64,000 nt of DNA from positions 5,792,223-5,856,222 of the forward strand of contig NC_057866.1 of the NCBI RefSeq assembly GCF_019393635.1. The letters are read 5' to 3'. The DNA is from Dromiciops gliroides. Its lineage: Eukaryota; Chordata; Mammalia; Microbiotheria; Microbiotheriidae. Both the position numbers and the translations under genes were made by a program. The first letter of the stretch is position 1; every line of letters starts with the position of its first letter. Positions 51,659 to 63,960 of the stretch are shown in pieces. The notes beneath the pieces are model-generated. The model was not told the origin of the DNA and did not search any database. It worked only from the letters and a program-made list of their open reading frames with translations.

Positions 51659-51808
51659 GGGGGCAGCTAGGGGGCGCAGTGGATGGAGCACCGACCCTGG
51701 AGTCAGGAGGACCTGAGTTCAAATCCGGACTCAGACACTTAACACTTACTAGCTGTGTGACCCTGGGCAAGTCATTTAACCCCAATTGCCTCACCAAAAA
51801 AAAAAAAA
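51659..51808 (+). mobile_element. CORE SINE
   Basis: Full copy with a long A-tail. Target duplication AAAAGTGGGCCTRTGA. Confidence 0.94.
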
Positions 51809-51839
51809 AAAAGTGGGCCTGTGAAATGTGTGTATGATT

Positions 51840-52195
51840 CTCTGGGTTCAGCCCCTTGTGGTGGTGATCTGGGCACTGGTGACTTTGGACACGACCCTCC
51901 CCTTCTCAGAGCCTCCATTTTCTATAGAATAGAGAGGTGCACCAGGTTCTCTCCCAGGCCTCCTTCAGTCCCAGCAGGCTTTGCTTCTCTGATTAGTGGG
52001 ACTCGAGTTTCTTGAGTGAGTTGTGTGGCTCCTCTTGCCCCGGGAGGGCGTCTTTCTTGCCAGTGTTGTATCCACCCACTGAGGTCACTGGCCACCTGTC
52101 GAGTGGTATCACTAGCCTCTTCCCTCTCATTTGGCTCAAATGGACACCATGCCTGCACAGGATGAAGGGGTTTTGTTTTCTGGTGCATGGGGTTG
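51840..52195. other. Unassigned, partly MIR-like
   Basis: CCTCCATTTTCTATAGAATAG at 51910 is reminiscent of MIR/L3. No gene. Confidence 0.3.
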
Positions 52196-52199
52196 ATCT

Positions 52200-52720
52200 C
52201 ATTAAACCTCTTATACATACTGTATGGGCCTCACCTCTTCTCACCTCGACTCCTGATCATCCATGCCCCGCTCCCCAGGCTTTCCTCCACCCTGATCCCC
52301 AGGGACTGCTGTGGTCAGTCACTCAGTCAGTTCAACACTGTGGTGAATTGCTCTTGTGATGCTGACATTCAAGGCCCTCTATCATCTGGTGCCTACCTCC
52401 CTATGCAGACTAGCTTTGGTCACTTGTTCTCCACTTCAGGCAGACTGTACCAACTTTGGGTTTCTCATTGAATTTGGCATAGAAGGCTCCAGGCCCTGCT
52501 CCATTCAACATTGCTTACAGCCCTGGGGGTGGTAGGCAAGCCCTTGCCGCTCAGCCCCCCTTATGCTGGAAGAGTTTGTCTGCTTGTGTCCCGATCCCTC
52601 CCCATTAGACTGCAGGCCCCTTGAGGTCAGGGCCTGGGCCGAAGGTGTCTGTGTCCTAGGCCTGGCAAAGTACTTGACATGGTCCCCACAGCTAAGAATC
52701 CCAAGCGTGTGCGTTAGCAG
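52200..52720 (+). repeat. Degraded L2 LINE fragment
   Basis: TTCAAGGCCCTCTATCATCT, then TTAGACTGCAGGCCCCTTGA and CCTGGCAAAGTACTTGACAT. Confidence 0.5.
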
Positions 52721-53085
52721 ACATTGTAGCACAGCAGCAGCCGTTGCTGACGCCTTCATTGTTAACACCTCTTGCTTCAGAAAAAATGCCCTTTTTTCCA
52801 AGTCAAAGATAAATGAATTTTTACCTACAGGATTGGTTTTCGTTGTTTTTTTTTAAATGCATTTTTTATTTGTTTCTAATAGAAAATAGCTGAGGCTTGC
52901 TGGCCAATCAAACCCATAACAGTGGCTGCTGTTTGGGGAGCTCTGCTGTAGTAGTAGACCGTGGCATAGCTGGAGAGTGAGCAGTGGAGTCCGGACGGGA
53001 GTGACCTGGGTTCAAGGCCCATTTATGGCTCAGGCTCGGTGCACTGACCACAGAGATTTCCTCCTCCAGAGTTCCCCTGTACTAG
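52721..53085. other. Unassigned sequence
   Basis: T-rich 52840-52880; a weak MIR-like stretch at 52955-53050. Confidence 0.25.
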
Positions 53086-53089
53086 AGAG

Positions 53090-53350
53090 ATCACAGGCCC
53101 CAGGCCTTATGAATTCTTAGATGCTGAATATGAAAACACGGCCTTTTGGAGCAGGGGTCACCGAGAGTGACTCCTCTCGCACATTCTGCCCAAAGCAGAA
53201 GTCCTTCCTGACAAATAGCCTGACTGAAAGTGGAATGTTCTTACCTCAGAGGCCCTGGGTATGTGTGTGTGTGTGAGTGGATGGGAGGGGGCCAATCCCA
53301 TCTAGGTGCGGGGTGGACTCTAAGCCTCTGAGGTCCCTGCTGTTTCTGGG
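53090..53350 (+). repeat. L3/CR1-like fragment
   Basis: AGAAGTCCTTCCTGACAAAT and CTCTAAGCCTCTGAGGTCCC. Confidence 0.45.
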
Positions 53351-53850
53351 TCCATGACTTAAAAAAGTGTCTTCCCACCCAGCAAGGAAGAAATCACAGA
53401 AAGAACATTAAAGCTGGGAGCCCTAGGCATGGCCAAGATTCCTTCTGGGCCTCTGAGGCACAGGTCAGGTCAGAATTCAGCCTGGCTCGGAGGCTTCCCC
53501 CAATCACCCAGGTTGCCGTTTCCTAGAGAAGCCTGTGCTAACGCCCCACTTTTTCATCCCCATCTGCTCAGGCCACACTAACATGTAATGTCCTGAGGCC
53601 CCCTGTTCCTGAAGGCAGGCTCTGAAACAAAGAGAACCCTTCAGAATTTGGGCAAGGGGATTTGGAAGGAGAGTCTTATGCGCGAGAGATTTGCCTGTCA
53701 CTGCTTTGATGGCTCCAGCAATAACATTGCTGAATTGGGGTTAGATTCCCTTCTGTGCCTGTCTGTCTATTTGACTGGGATTTAAGTGGTGGCAAAACAG
53801 TAGGAGGGGTGATGTCAAGACATCAGGCCCAGCCCATTCAAGAGAGAGTA
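53351..53850. other. Unassigned sequence
   Basis: No gene or named repeat. Confidence 0.25.
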
Positions 53851-53856
53851 GAAAGG

Positions 53857-54015
53857 GGGCAGCTAGGTGGCACAGTGGATAAAGCAGTGGCCCTGGATTC
53901 AGGAGGACCTGAGTTCAAATCCGGCCTCAGATACTTGACACTTACTAGCTGTGTGACCCTGGGCAAGTCACTTAAACCTCATTGCCCCGCCCCCTCCCCA
54001 AAAAATAAAAAATCA
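53857..54015 (+). mobile_element. CORE SINE
   Basis: Full copy. Target duplication AAGAGAGAGTAGRAAG. Confidence 0.93.
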
Positions 54016-54019
54016 AAAG

Positions 54020-55145
54020 AGAGAGTAGGAAGGAAGATGAAGAGGACGGAACCCTGAGCAGGTGGGTCGCAGGGGCTGGCTGAAGGACACTAGGAAGCGG
54101 GTCAGGTCAGTTTTCAGTAGAACTTCCAGATTAGGGGTGTTGGTGTTTTTCCTTTCCCAGGATAACTTGGGGTGCCTGGGGCTCTCCACATCAATGTTAG
54201 AGCTTGGGAAAGTGTGAGCTCCCCCCAAAAATGTCTGGCAACTTTGAGCCCTGGAGAAAACCATGAGCCGCTTTCCCTGCACTGGGTCCCCTTGGAATCC
54301 AGCTCCCGCAGCCTTTGGAAGAAGAGCCAGCTTGTTAGGGAATTGTTTGGGGGTGCCTGTAAGGTGCCTTCACAACCTTATTCAGCTCCACAGGCTCCTG
54401 AGTGTAAAGGATTTTATCTTGTCCTGATTCCGCAGCATGGCTGGGAGGGAGACTCCTGGAATTTTGGTCTGTGGCTAAGGGCCCCAATCAGCTGTTTTTA
54501 GCCTAAATCTGAGCCCTGCCTGTAGCAGGGGATTCAACCTGGGAATGGGCAACCGGCATCGACAGTCCCACCTATGGCAGACTGGGCAGACAGAGAAGGG
54601 AAGGCCTGGGGTGCGGAGCCATGGCCACGATCTGCTTCAGTCTCCTGGGACCACGGGGTGGGTGCCTCCTAGTGGGTGTCTCATGGAAATGGCAACTCTT
54701 AAGAATGAACCTGCATTCCGACGGAGGCTGGTTCGATCAGTGATCGTGTCAAAAACACTGTGTCCCAAGACTTTGACATCTGTCTTCTAGAAAGGTATTT
54801 TTAAAAATATTTTATGCCACGGACCCCTTTGGCAACAGTGAACCATGTTTTTAAATGCATATAGTATTCATGGTATTTCAAAGGAGGCCAATGATATTGG
54901 TTTCAAGTGTAAAAATCATCACACAAACAAGAGTTTGACCAAGAGCCCATGGTCTGCAGCAGCCAGAGCATACAGTCACCTGCATGGAATCACATTTGCT
55001 CTCCTAGAGGAGACTTGAATTAGCCAGAGTCACAGGCTTTGCATTTTCCAAAGTGAGCCTAAGGAGAAGGCGTGAGAAGCTTTCCAAGGCTTTGTCTGGC
55101 CTGGGTCACGGAATGAAGCCTCGCTTATTCCAACTGTTAAAATTC
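54020..55145. other. Unassigned sequence with one CTCF-like motif and a possible old repeat
   Basis: TGCCTCCTAGTGG at 54663-54675 is a 12/13 reverse CTCF core. 54805-54900 (CCACGGACCCCTTTGGCA, TTTTTAAATGCAT) resembles an old dispersed repeat. No gene. Confidence 0.35.
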
Positions 55146-55165
55146 TGTCAAGAAGGAAGATTTAT

Positions 55166-55338
55166 GGGGGCAACTAGGTGGTGCAGTGGATTAAGCACCG
55201 GCCCTGGATTCAGGAGAACCTGAGTTCAAATCTGGCCTCATACACTTGACACTTACTAGCTGTGTGACCCTGGGCAAGTCACTTAACCCCCATTGCCCCG
55301 CAAAAAACAAAAACAAAAACAAAAAACAAAACAAAAAA
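55166..55338 (+). mobile_element. CORE SINE
   Basis: Full copy with (CAAAAA)n tail. A 16-bp target duplication AAGAAGGAAGATTTAT (55150-55165, 55339-55354). Confidence 0.95.
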
Positions 55339-55394
55339 AAGAAGGAAGATTTATTAGCCTCATTTATTTCTATGCCTGGTGAGGACAGGAGAAT

Positions 55395-55594
55395 AATAGT
55401 AATAGCATTTATGTATTGCTTTAAAGTGTACAAAACACTTTATAAGTATCTGATCTTCACAATAACCTTGGGAGGAGGGGCCAATATCATCCCCATTTTG
55501 GAGATCAGGAAGCTAGAAGGGTCTGAGACAGGATTTGAACTCAAGTCTTGCTGTTCCAGGTCCAGTGCTCTACCCACTGAACCACCCAACTGCT
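55395..55594 (-). mobile_element. MIR SINE
   Basis: AATAGTAATAGCATTTATGT, ATCTGATCTTCACAATAACC, CAGGATTTGAACTCAAGTC. Confidence 0.8.
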
Positions 55595-55599
55595 CTCAT

Positions 55600-56265
55600 T
55601 GAACTGCCCAAAGGTTTGGGAAGCATGGTGGGATGGCAGAGGCTCAGCATTCGGAGATGTATTGAGCCCTGGAGGTCACCTTTGGGTGATGCAAAAGCCA
55701 AATGAGGCCCAGCCCAGTCCAGCCGAAAGGACAACACAGAGACACGTCCATACACACACCCATGTATACACATGCATGTATAGACACCTAACAATTCAGG
55801 GCTTTTTGTGGTCAGTGGCATAGGGATCAGGGGTCAGGGGCAGGACAGGATGTTTGGGCCAGGAACGAGGCTCCTCATGGGTGCCACTGGCAGGGGCTGG
55901 GGTCAGGGAAGCGAGGGCCAAGCTGAATCTGGGTTTCAGGGAAATGGATCCAGCAGTTAGCTTTGACAATGCAGACACTGGCTCAGAGGCCTTGGGTGAG
56001 GAGTAATGTGGGCAGTGGGTAGGAGGAGATAGATGGGGAAAGAAAGAACCAGAAGGACTTGGTCACAGCCTGGTCATGTGAGACAGGGATCAGACATGGT
56101 GACTGCGCCCATGACGGCATCCTGAACAGGACTGTCCTATGAAACCGACACCACCCATAGCTTTTCAGTGAGGGTATCTTGGGCCCACGAGATTTGTTCT
56201 TCTCCAGCCAAGGCTGTGGTTTCTTTTGGTGAAGCCTGTTAATGCATGCCAAATTACCAGAGAAG
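55600..56265. other. Unassigned sequence
   Basis: No gene or named repeat; short CA-rich run at 55745-55790. Confidence 0.25.
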
Positions 56266-56269
56266 TATG

Positions 56270-56640
56270 TTAGCAATAAATGTGATTGCATGGAAATCTT
56301 CCAAAGCACCGGAGAAGGGGGGGAAATGTGCTTTTAATGGGACGTGAGCTAAGCCCCCCAAAGAGACTATGTTGACTTAACCCATCAGGGAGTTTGAAAC
56401 TTTAGCTGCGTACAGTCTGACGTCGTGTCAGTGCCTTTTGTTCTGTGGCCTCCACAATTAAATACGGGCCTTACCAAATGTGGAATGCCACTTCCCAAGC
56501 ATGCGGCTGTTGAGAAATTTTGAAATAATATCAACTTTCACCATTTTTTTCTACACTATCACATGTCAGTATATATATGTCCGTAAAAAGCTAAGCCATT
56601 TTCTGTGGCTCTGCAGCGGGATAATTCCATTGGTCCTCCC
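56270..56640. other. Repeat-free, AT-balanced segment
   Basis: Unlike its neighbours this stretch shows no SINE, LINE or simple-repeat signature. It is a candidate conserved element, but nothing shows function. Confidence 0.25.
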
Positions 56641-56894
56641 TACCCCAAGAACATGAAATGGAACACTGCGCCACTGGTCTGTTTTCTTTCTAGAAGATGC
56701 CTTAACATGAAGTTTTTGGATTGTTTCTCCAGGTGGTTGGAAGAGAAGGGAGATGTGTGTTTGTCCAGGTCGATGTAACTAATGGGCAGGAGGAAAGCAT
56801 AACTCGCTTTGTCTAGATGCTTGCTTCTCTCCATGGACAGCAAATCTCTCCCTACAATGCCGCATTACTAGTTTGGAAGAACAGAGAACCTTTC

Positions 56895-57035
56895 ACATAA
56901 ATGCGGCTTTCTCTCCATTAGACTGGGAGCTCCGTGCGGCCTGGGCCAGCTGCCTCCTTTCCTTGCATCCCTGGCTCTCAGCCAAGTGCCTGGCACAGCA
57001 CACAGTAGGTGCTCAGAAAACGCTTGTTGTCCTGA
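56895..57035 (+). repeat. L2 3' end fragment
   Basis: ATTAGACTGGGAGCTCCGTG, CACACAGTAGGTGCTCAGAA. Confidence 0.65.
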
Positions 57036-57299
57036 CTCCCTATTGAAAAGAAGACTGTCTAAAGCAGACAGAACCACACTTTATTTGTTGACACGAAGTC
57101 AAGCTACTCTTTTTAAAATTCCCTAACTTGCTCCGTACAGATAGGACCCCAGATGTCCCCGGGTGGGATGCCAGCTTCAATTGTCTGGCCCAGCCCAAGA
57201 GAATGGGGGCTGACCCTCTTCCCTTTGTCCATGTTATACGATGCAAACTAAACATGTTTGTTTTACATCTTAGCTCACAGGAGCCCCCCAATGTCCCTG

Positions 57300-57520
57300 T
57301 GAGGTTGGAACTCCAGGAGACCCAGGTTCAAATCCAGCCTCAGACACTTACTAGCTGCGTGTGACCCTAGACAAGTCACTTCACCTTGCCTTAGTTTCCT
57401 CATCTGTAAAATGGGGATCCTGACAGCGCCTCCCTCCCAGGGTTATTGTGAGGGTCAGATGAAACAACCCAAAGCCCTTAGCACACCTTCAGGAGCTATA
57501 GCTACACTGTTGTTATTGCC
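57300..57520 (+). mobile_element. MIR/THER1-type SINE
   Basis: CCCAGGTTCAAATCCAGCCT, CTAGACAAGTCACTTCACC, TTTCCTCATCTGTAAAATGG, GGGTCAGATGAAACAACC. Confidence 0.8.
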
Positions 57521-57524
57521 AGGG

Positions 57525-58115
57525 TCACAGGTTTGCTAATTGTGCTCCCTCACTATGGCCACTGGGATTCCTGGATGGTAACAGTCTTCCTGAGTTTTCC
57601 CAGCGACAGCTGAGGGTAACTGACTGTGATCTTGCCCAAGGAGAGTGTCCTTTCATTTGGCGTCAGCACAGGTTAGCTCAGCAGCTTGGGGGCCACTAGC
57701 AGTCAGCTTCAGGCTTAGGCTGGTCTGTGCTTCAGAATGAATATAATAATCTGTGCAAGACCACTGTCCCAAATGCGATGGAAACCAAGGAAACTCGTTA
57801 CTGGCCTACCTATAGCCCTTCCAATGCCCAGTTACCTTTAACACCCACCTAAGTTCGGTGGATATCATTACAGCAATTTTACCTGTGGGCAAACAGCCTC
57901 ACAGCTTGCAGAGGGCTGACCCTGGACTTGGCACCAGGCCTGTGCTGACTCCAAGGCCAGAGCGCTAGCCAATGACTCAAAGAAGTGCCTCAGCAAAGCA
58001 ATCCCACCTTGGCATAACAGGCAGTTTGTCTGAAATTTTCAGAACTTGTAATCAAAAGAAAGAAAATGAGATAGTCAAAGTTCAGAATAAAAGAGATAAA
58101 AGAGAATCTCACTTA
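57525..58115. other. Unassigned sequence
   Basis: No gene. Possible degraded MIR at 57860-57980. Confidence 0.25.
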
Positions 58116-58124
58116 TAGAATAAC

Positions 58125-58142
58125 TGACAGTTTTATAGCACT

Positions 58143-58187
<45 letters not shown>

Positions 58188-58310
58188 CATACACACACAC
58201 ACACACCAGGCCTTGTGCTAAGCATTTTACAATTATTATCTCATTTTACCCTCACAACCCTATTCTTGATCCCCATTTTATAGATGAGGAAATTGAGGCG
58301 ACCAGAGACC
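58125..58310 (-). repeat. MIR with internal (TA)n(CA)n microsatellite
   Basis: TTTTATAGCACTTACTATAT runs into about 20 TA and 8 CA units (58147-58205), then CCTTGTGCTAAGCATTTTAC and the MIR continuation. Confidence 0.75.
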
Positions 58311-58314
58311 ACCA

Positions 58315-61135
58315 CTGTATACCAGAGAGAAGTTCAGGAAAAGTCTTATCTCTTGCTTACAGAGAAAGGAGAAAATGTTGAGTGCTAGAACTCCCCCAAA
58401 AGTATTATTGAGAAAGAGGTGCCAGAGCCCCAAACCAAAACCTGGCAGTAATAACATGCCAAAAAGAAAAGAAAAGAAGAGACTTTCCCTGACTTGTTAA
58501 TGCTCCAATGGCTGCCTGGGGACCAGGAGGGTCTGTGTGGGGCCTGTGGGTAGCATCACGTGGTGGATGTTTGGAACATGAGTGATGGAGGCTGAGGGTT
58601 GGGAGCCACATGCGAGGAGATCCAGATTGACCCCCTTCTACAAACATCCACACTCTGGATCCATGGGGTCTAGTTCCCTGGTCAGGAGATGCCCTCATTA
58701 GCCCTCTCTTTCCAGAGCTGTTCCAGGCTTTGGGGTGGGTTTGTGGGGAGTGTGGGATGGCTGGGCTGCCAAATGGGTAGAATCTGTTAATGGTCCGTGG
58801 CAGATCTTCACTGGCCGGAGATATGGAGAGGTCCTTGTGTGGGCAAAGGGTAGCCCGGATGGCCAGCTCAGAGCCACCCATAACCCCCTCAGTGGGGACT
58901 TCTGCTCCACTGAAAACGTCCATTGACTGAAAACATGGGCAGCCACTGCCTGAAATGACTTCAACGATTGAAGACGACTTTCACCTCCATCTGAATGTTG
59001 GGAATATCAATGGACAGAAGGCAGCTTATGTTGGGCTCAGCCAGAATTTACTGAAGTCAAACCTCTGGCGGACTCAGGGCAGCCAGTACAAGGAGTCCTG
59101 TGTGACGGGAAGTGCTAGGAAGGCTTGGCAGGCGTCTACGCCGTCAGTGTGCCCCTCAGCCGGAGGGAGGAAGGCCACTTGGATGGCCGGGGACAAAGAG
59201 GAGGGCTGTGCCGGTGGCTGTGGACAACGCTTTCATGTGGGTCCTCTCAGGGAGGCTGTTATCATCTCTGAGAGGTGAGGAGAATGGGCTCATAAAGGTG
59301 CAGTGACTGGCCTGGGGTCTGGGCACACAGCTGGTGCTGCCCCACGGGCTTCTGCTCCACTGCGCAGTGTCTGTGACTAGAAGGGTGCTTTTCATCTACT
59401 CTGAGGCAGTGCGGTTCAGGGGGCCTGGACGTCAGCCTCTCAGGGGTTGCTTCCTTCCTTCCCAAACGACGGCTTCCAAACTCTCCAATAATAAATCAAG
59501 TGTTGGAGTGTCCGAGGGGAGCAGCAATCTTGCATTTGGGAAAGCGTGAGTCACAGAACCAAGATCATTTATCACAACAAGTAGGACAAGTCGTGGATCC
59601 CTCTGCAAAGAGCCAGAGGCATGTGGGCTGTGGCGAGGTCTGAAGGTTGTGCCCGCTCTTCTCTGGCACTGATCACCAGAACGTCAGCCCTTACTGCCCC
59701 GAGCCTCTGCTCATCACAGTGTGGTCCTCCAGCCCCAGAGATCAGCACCCTGGCCTTAAGTAAATACCATGTGAACAAGCTCCCTCCTTGGGCCTCTGCA
59801 TGGTCTTCCTCCAGTCACTGCCTGCTGTGCCCGGGGTCCTACCCCAGCCCAGATCACTGTGGGTTGTCTAAAGGCAGCACATTATAATGGGACAGTGCTG
59901 AGGATCCAGAGGAGATGTGCCAGAGCCCCCGCCCCTCCCCCCAGGTGGGAGCCCTGGAGCTGGGTGGGGGGGCCCCAAGACAGTGAACGCCAGCCTGGAG
60001 CCCCTGTGAGCTTTACCTCAGCTCTTGTGGACGTGCTTCCAGAAGATTCCTAGAAGGGGAAGGAAGGTGGGGCCTGGGGGGGAGGGAGCCACCTGAGTAG
60101 AGCCGTGTCAGGAGAGCAGCGAGCCTCAGAGATGGGGCCCCTGCCCAGGTGGGACCCGGTTCCCAATGCCAGGAAGGAAGCTGGGGAGCCCACCTGGGCC
60201 CACTTCGGCCTTGTTTCCTCGGCCCGATTGGCCCTCTCTCTCACGAGGCTTCCTGTGTGCACCTGGCTTTTCACTTAGACAAACAAACAATCACTGACTT
60301 GCCATTACTGTGCTTTACAAATGAATGTTATTTGTAGTAATCATCTTGGCCCCTTGACAGCAAACTCTTTAGAAAGGGATAGTGGGCCCATCTTCCCAAA
60401 CCATGACCGGGAGCTCCTTGTTGGTACCAACACCAGGAAGGGTGAGTCTCATTTTCATAGTGATGTTGACAGAGCACATGGCTCCAGCACCCCTGAGAGG
60501 TCTCACTGCAGTCTCAGCTCCATCCTCCAGATGAGGGAATGGAGGCTCGGGGACTTCGTTACATAATAACATCCAACATTCATGTAGCTCTTTAAGTGAG
60601 TGAGTCCCGAGGCAGTGAGGGTTCCTGTGCACACACTCTCTACCTCTGCATCCCTGGCCAAACTGGGACAGTAAGGAGCTGACAGGTGCTGAGCTGGGCT
60701 GGGGGAGGCTGGGCCAGCCTCTTCGGGCCTCACGAGCACCAGGCACCCTTGGCTTTCTCCTCTCTGTCCCATGAGATAAAAGGGTTTCCTTTCTAGAATA
60801 GAGAAGGACTTGGTCTCCTCTCTAAGTGCCCCAGCCCCCGCCCTGGGCCGGGCCTCCCAAATGGGACCCTGCCTCAGCCTGGGCCTGTCCTCGATTTGTC
60901 CTTGAGGTTCTTGTCGGGAAATGAGCCGCCTTGCCATGATCCAGTGTTTGCCCAGCTCTCGGTGAGGGGACTGTGGGAACGGATTAGAGCGTCATGGCTT
61001 TGTTTTCCCCCCTGTATAAACTACGGATCAAAGACATTCCTGGGATGACAAAATGCTGCATTCTGTGTGACCCAGGCCTGACCAGCCTGCAGCGGCAGGA
61101 GCTTAAAACACACCCTGATATTGTTCTCCCACTGA
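58315..61135. other. Long unassigned stretch
   Basis: No coding exon, LINE or young SINE recognised. ORFs up to 172 aa (58405-58923, minus) carry no recognisable domain. This is the longest block here without a named repeat. Confidence 0.3.
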
Positions 61136-61140
61136 GTGAC

Positions 61141-61355
61141 ATGCACATGAATACACACACAGGCGTGCACACATGCGCACACACATGTACCTGTACACAC
61201 ATGGACTGCACACAAGGCATGCATCGCTCTGAATATGCACATGCATGCACACACATGCATAGGCACAATGCGCATGCAAGCACAAACAGGCATGCGTTCA
61301 GGCACATGTGCTTGCACTCACAGACTTGTGCACACAGTGTGCACATGTATACACA
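61141..61355. repeat. CA-rich imperfect repeat
   Basis: CACACA/TGCACA/CATGCA units over about 215 bp, producing false Cys- or His-rich ORFs on both strands. Confidence 0.85.
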
Positions 61356-61699
61356 CACACACCCCTCTCTCCAAACTTCAGTACCTGAGAGGCTGCCCCC
61401 ATTTCCATGGGTTTGTGCAGAGATGGCTGGGGATGGTGTGGATGGGTCAGGACTCACACGTGACTGAGGCTCGGCCTTGCTCCATGGGGACGTGGCCTTT
61501 GTCCCTCCCACCCACGGCTGAGTTATGTGTGTGCAGGTGAGCAGTGCCGGCTGTGGGGTCCAATCCCTGCTCTGCCACCAATGACCACTGAGGCCCCTCA
61601 CCCGCAGTCAGTATCTGGGGACTGCCAAGGCCCCTCCCAGCCTTTGCTGGAGGGGTGTTCCCATTGCTTCTCCTCATCCCGAATCTTAAAGCCCCACCC

Positions 61700-62080
61700 G
61701 GCTCCCCACGTCTCTGGTCCCATCTCCCCCCACTCTATCAAACAATGGTTCAGTCTGCCAGCTGCCCCTCGTGGGCCGTGGCCCATCTCCCACGTGTAGA
61801 TCTCTACCTAGGGGGCTGTTTCCCCTTCCCTCCTCCCTCCTCTCTGCCTCTCTTGCTTCCTTCAAAGCCCGGCCCAGCCCGGCCCCCTTGTCCCTGAAGC
61901 CCTTCCTGCCCTCCCCACCTCCCCCCAGTTCCAGGCCCTTTCCTCTCTGCAAATGACGGCATGTTTGCTTCCTTGTGGCTCATCCTGTCTTCCCAGGCCC
62001 ACCTCTGTCCATCATTGGAGACGCCGCATGCCTGTCAGACATGCACCATGCCCTGGCTCCCCAGTGTGCCTCCTTAATGC
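61700..62080 (+). repeat. Possible degraded L2 fragment
   Basis: TTGCTTCCTTCAAAGCCC and CCCTGAAGCCCTTCCTGCCC fit the L2 3' region; pyrimidine-rich. Confidence 0.35.
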
Positions 62081-62084
62081 TTTG

Positions 62085-62225
62085 ATTGGAGGCAGCAAAA
62101 GCAGCTGGGAGATCATTTTGTCTAGCCTCCCCACTTTACAGGTGAGAAAACAGAGGCCAGAGGCAGGATTTGAACCCAGCTCCTCCAGCACTGATGCTTC
62201 TCCAGGGCACTGTGCTGCCTTCTCT
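62085..62225 (-). repeat. MIR-like fragment
   Basis: CCACTTTACAGGTGAGAAAA and GGCAGGATTTGAACCCAGC. Confidence 0.55.
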
Positions 62226-62229
62226 GCAG

Positions 62230-62975
62230 TCCTGACTTTTCATCTCTGGGCACATGGCTGTGCACCTCATTCTCAGAGGTGAGTTGGAGACAGCATCTCA
62301 TTGGGTGATGCTTAGCTCCCTGGCATCAAGATATGGCGAGGCTTCCCGGGCCCAGGAACAATCCCTCTAGTCCCAGGTGCCAGGCCTATCAGAGAGGAAG
62401 GAAGCAACAAAGCGCAGCCCATGGGAAACCTGTCACCTTATTTTGGTGCTGAGGGTGGGAGGGGCTCACGGAACTCTGCATGCAATAGCACATGTGTAGA
62501 CAAGGGGACCATTAGGCTGTGCTGCTGAGAACATGGACGAGGCTGGTATCTCCTTGTGTCACAGGCTGCTGGTTACAGAGGAGGACGGGACTCCCTGGCC
62601 ATGCTTGTGGGCCCCATCCACAGCCCCAAGGATGTTGGGGGGCTGTGACCCTTTCTCTGGGCCCCAGTCCTCACAGTCAACAAAAACGATTGAACAGATG
62701 TCTGCAAAGTGAGAGGGTAGGGCTCAGTGAGCTGTCTCCACTGTGAATCTAATCTGGGGGGAGGGGAGGGAGAGGAGCCCTTAGAGCCTGAGTCCAACCC
62801 CCTCATTGTACAGGTGTGTGTGTGTGTGTGGGGGGGCTCAGAGCCTTGTCCAGGGCCCTCCCAGAGCTGGGCTGAGGGCCTCCTTGAAATCCTGAGAAAA
62901 GAAGGAAAGGTTTGGAAGGAAAGCATTGCTCTCCAGAAGTAGGGGCCCAGGAGAGGTGAGAAAGCAAGAAAGGGG
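62230..62975. other. Unassigned sequence
   Basis: No gene or named repeat; a short (GT)n at 62815-62830. Confidence 0.25.
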
Positions 62976-62979
62976 GTCC

Positions 62980-63127
62980 GGGGGCATCCAGGTGGTGCAG
63001 TGGATAGAGCACCGGCCCTGAATTCAGGAGGGCCTGAGTTCAAATCCGGCCTCAGACACTTAACAATCACAAGCTGTGTGACCCTGGGCAAGTCACTTAA
63101 CCCCAATTGCCTCACCAAAAAAAAAGA
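62980..63127 (+). mobile_element. CORE SINE
   Basis: Full copy. Target duplication AAGAAAGGGGGTCC (62966-62979, 63128-63141). Confidence 0.95.
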
Positions 63128-63141
63128 AAGAAAGGGGGTCC

Positions 63142-63480
63142 TGTGCTTTGGGGAGCAAATGTTTGCTTGCTCCTGGGGGGGTGGCACTCTCTGGCCTTGG
63201 CTAGAGAAGGATCTTTTCTATTTGTGCAGAGGTCTCATCAGTGCCCCTTGAACTCTGCTATGTCTGAGTTCACCATATCCTCGCAGCCTTCTTGGCAGAC
63301 AGGCAAGTCATACAGAGCTAAGGGTCTCCTTTGTTCTGATGAAGAAACAAAGACTTGGAGATGGGGCACAAGGTGCCTATATCCAGTAAGGGAGCGGATG
63401 GCAAAGCTGGGTCCCTGGCTGGGCTCTCTCGGCTCCGTTAGTCCAGTGGACTGTGTGGATTGGCATTCAGGCCACAGGAA
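63142..63480. other. Unassigned sequence
   Basis: No gene; weak MIR-like signal at 63330-63410. Confidence 0.25.
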
Positions 63481-63484
63481 CCAA

Positions 63485-63960
63485 GAAGCATTTATTAAGC
63501 ACCTACTATGTACCAGGCACTGGAAATAGGAGAAAAGATGAGTCTCTGTTCTCCAAGAGCATACAATCCAACAGGAGAGATGACAGGCAGATGAGTAACT
63601 AGTAGGCTTCCGCCAGTCAAGGACGACCATGGATCAGTGCCTTGAAGAGGCAGAGAGTACACCAAGCTATATACAGGATAAACTAGATACTCACTGAAGG
63701 GGAGACCCTAGAATTAAGGGAGCCTGGGAAGGTCTTCTTGCAGAAGGTGGGATTTTAGATGCATCCTGGAAGGAAGCCAGAGGAGCCGGGAGGTGGAAAA
63801 TGAGGAGGGATGGCTCTCTTGGTGTGGGAAACAGCCCGTGCAAATGGCCAGAGTCCGGAGATGGGGCATCCTGTGCAGGTAGTTGCTAGGGGGCCAGCAT
63901 GGCTAGGTTAAAGAGAGCTGAGTTTGGATTCATTGGGCAGCCAAGAGAGAATCCATAAGG
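63485..63960 (+). repeat. Old L2/L3-like dispersed repeat, long member
   Basis: GCATTTATTAAGCACCTACT, AGCTATATACAGGATAAACT, AAGGTGGGATTTTAGATGCA and GGAAGCCAGAGGAGCC. The longest member in the window; it reaches close to the right edge. Confidence 0.65.

Noticed and set aside
60984-61601. 205-aa Cys-rich ORF and 157-aa His/Thr-rich ORF
   Set aside because: Created by the CA/TG-rich tract at 61141-61355. The Cys pattern follows the repeat unit, not a fold.
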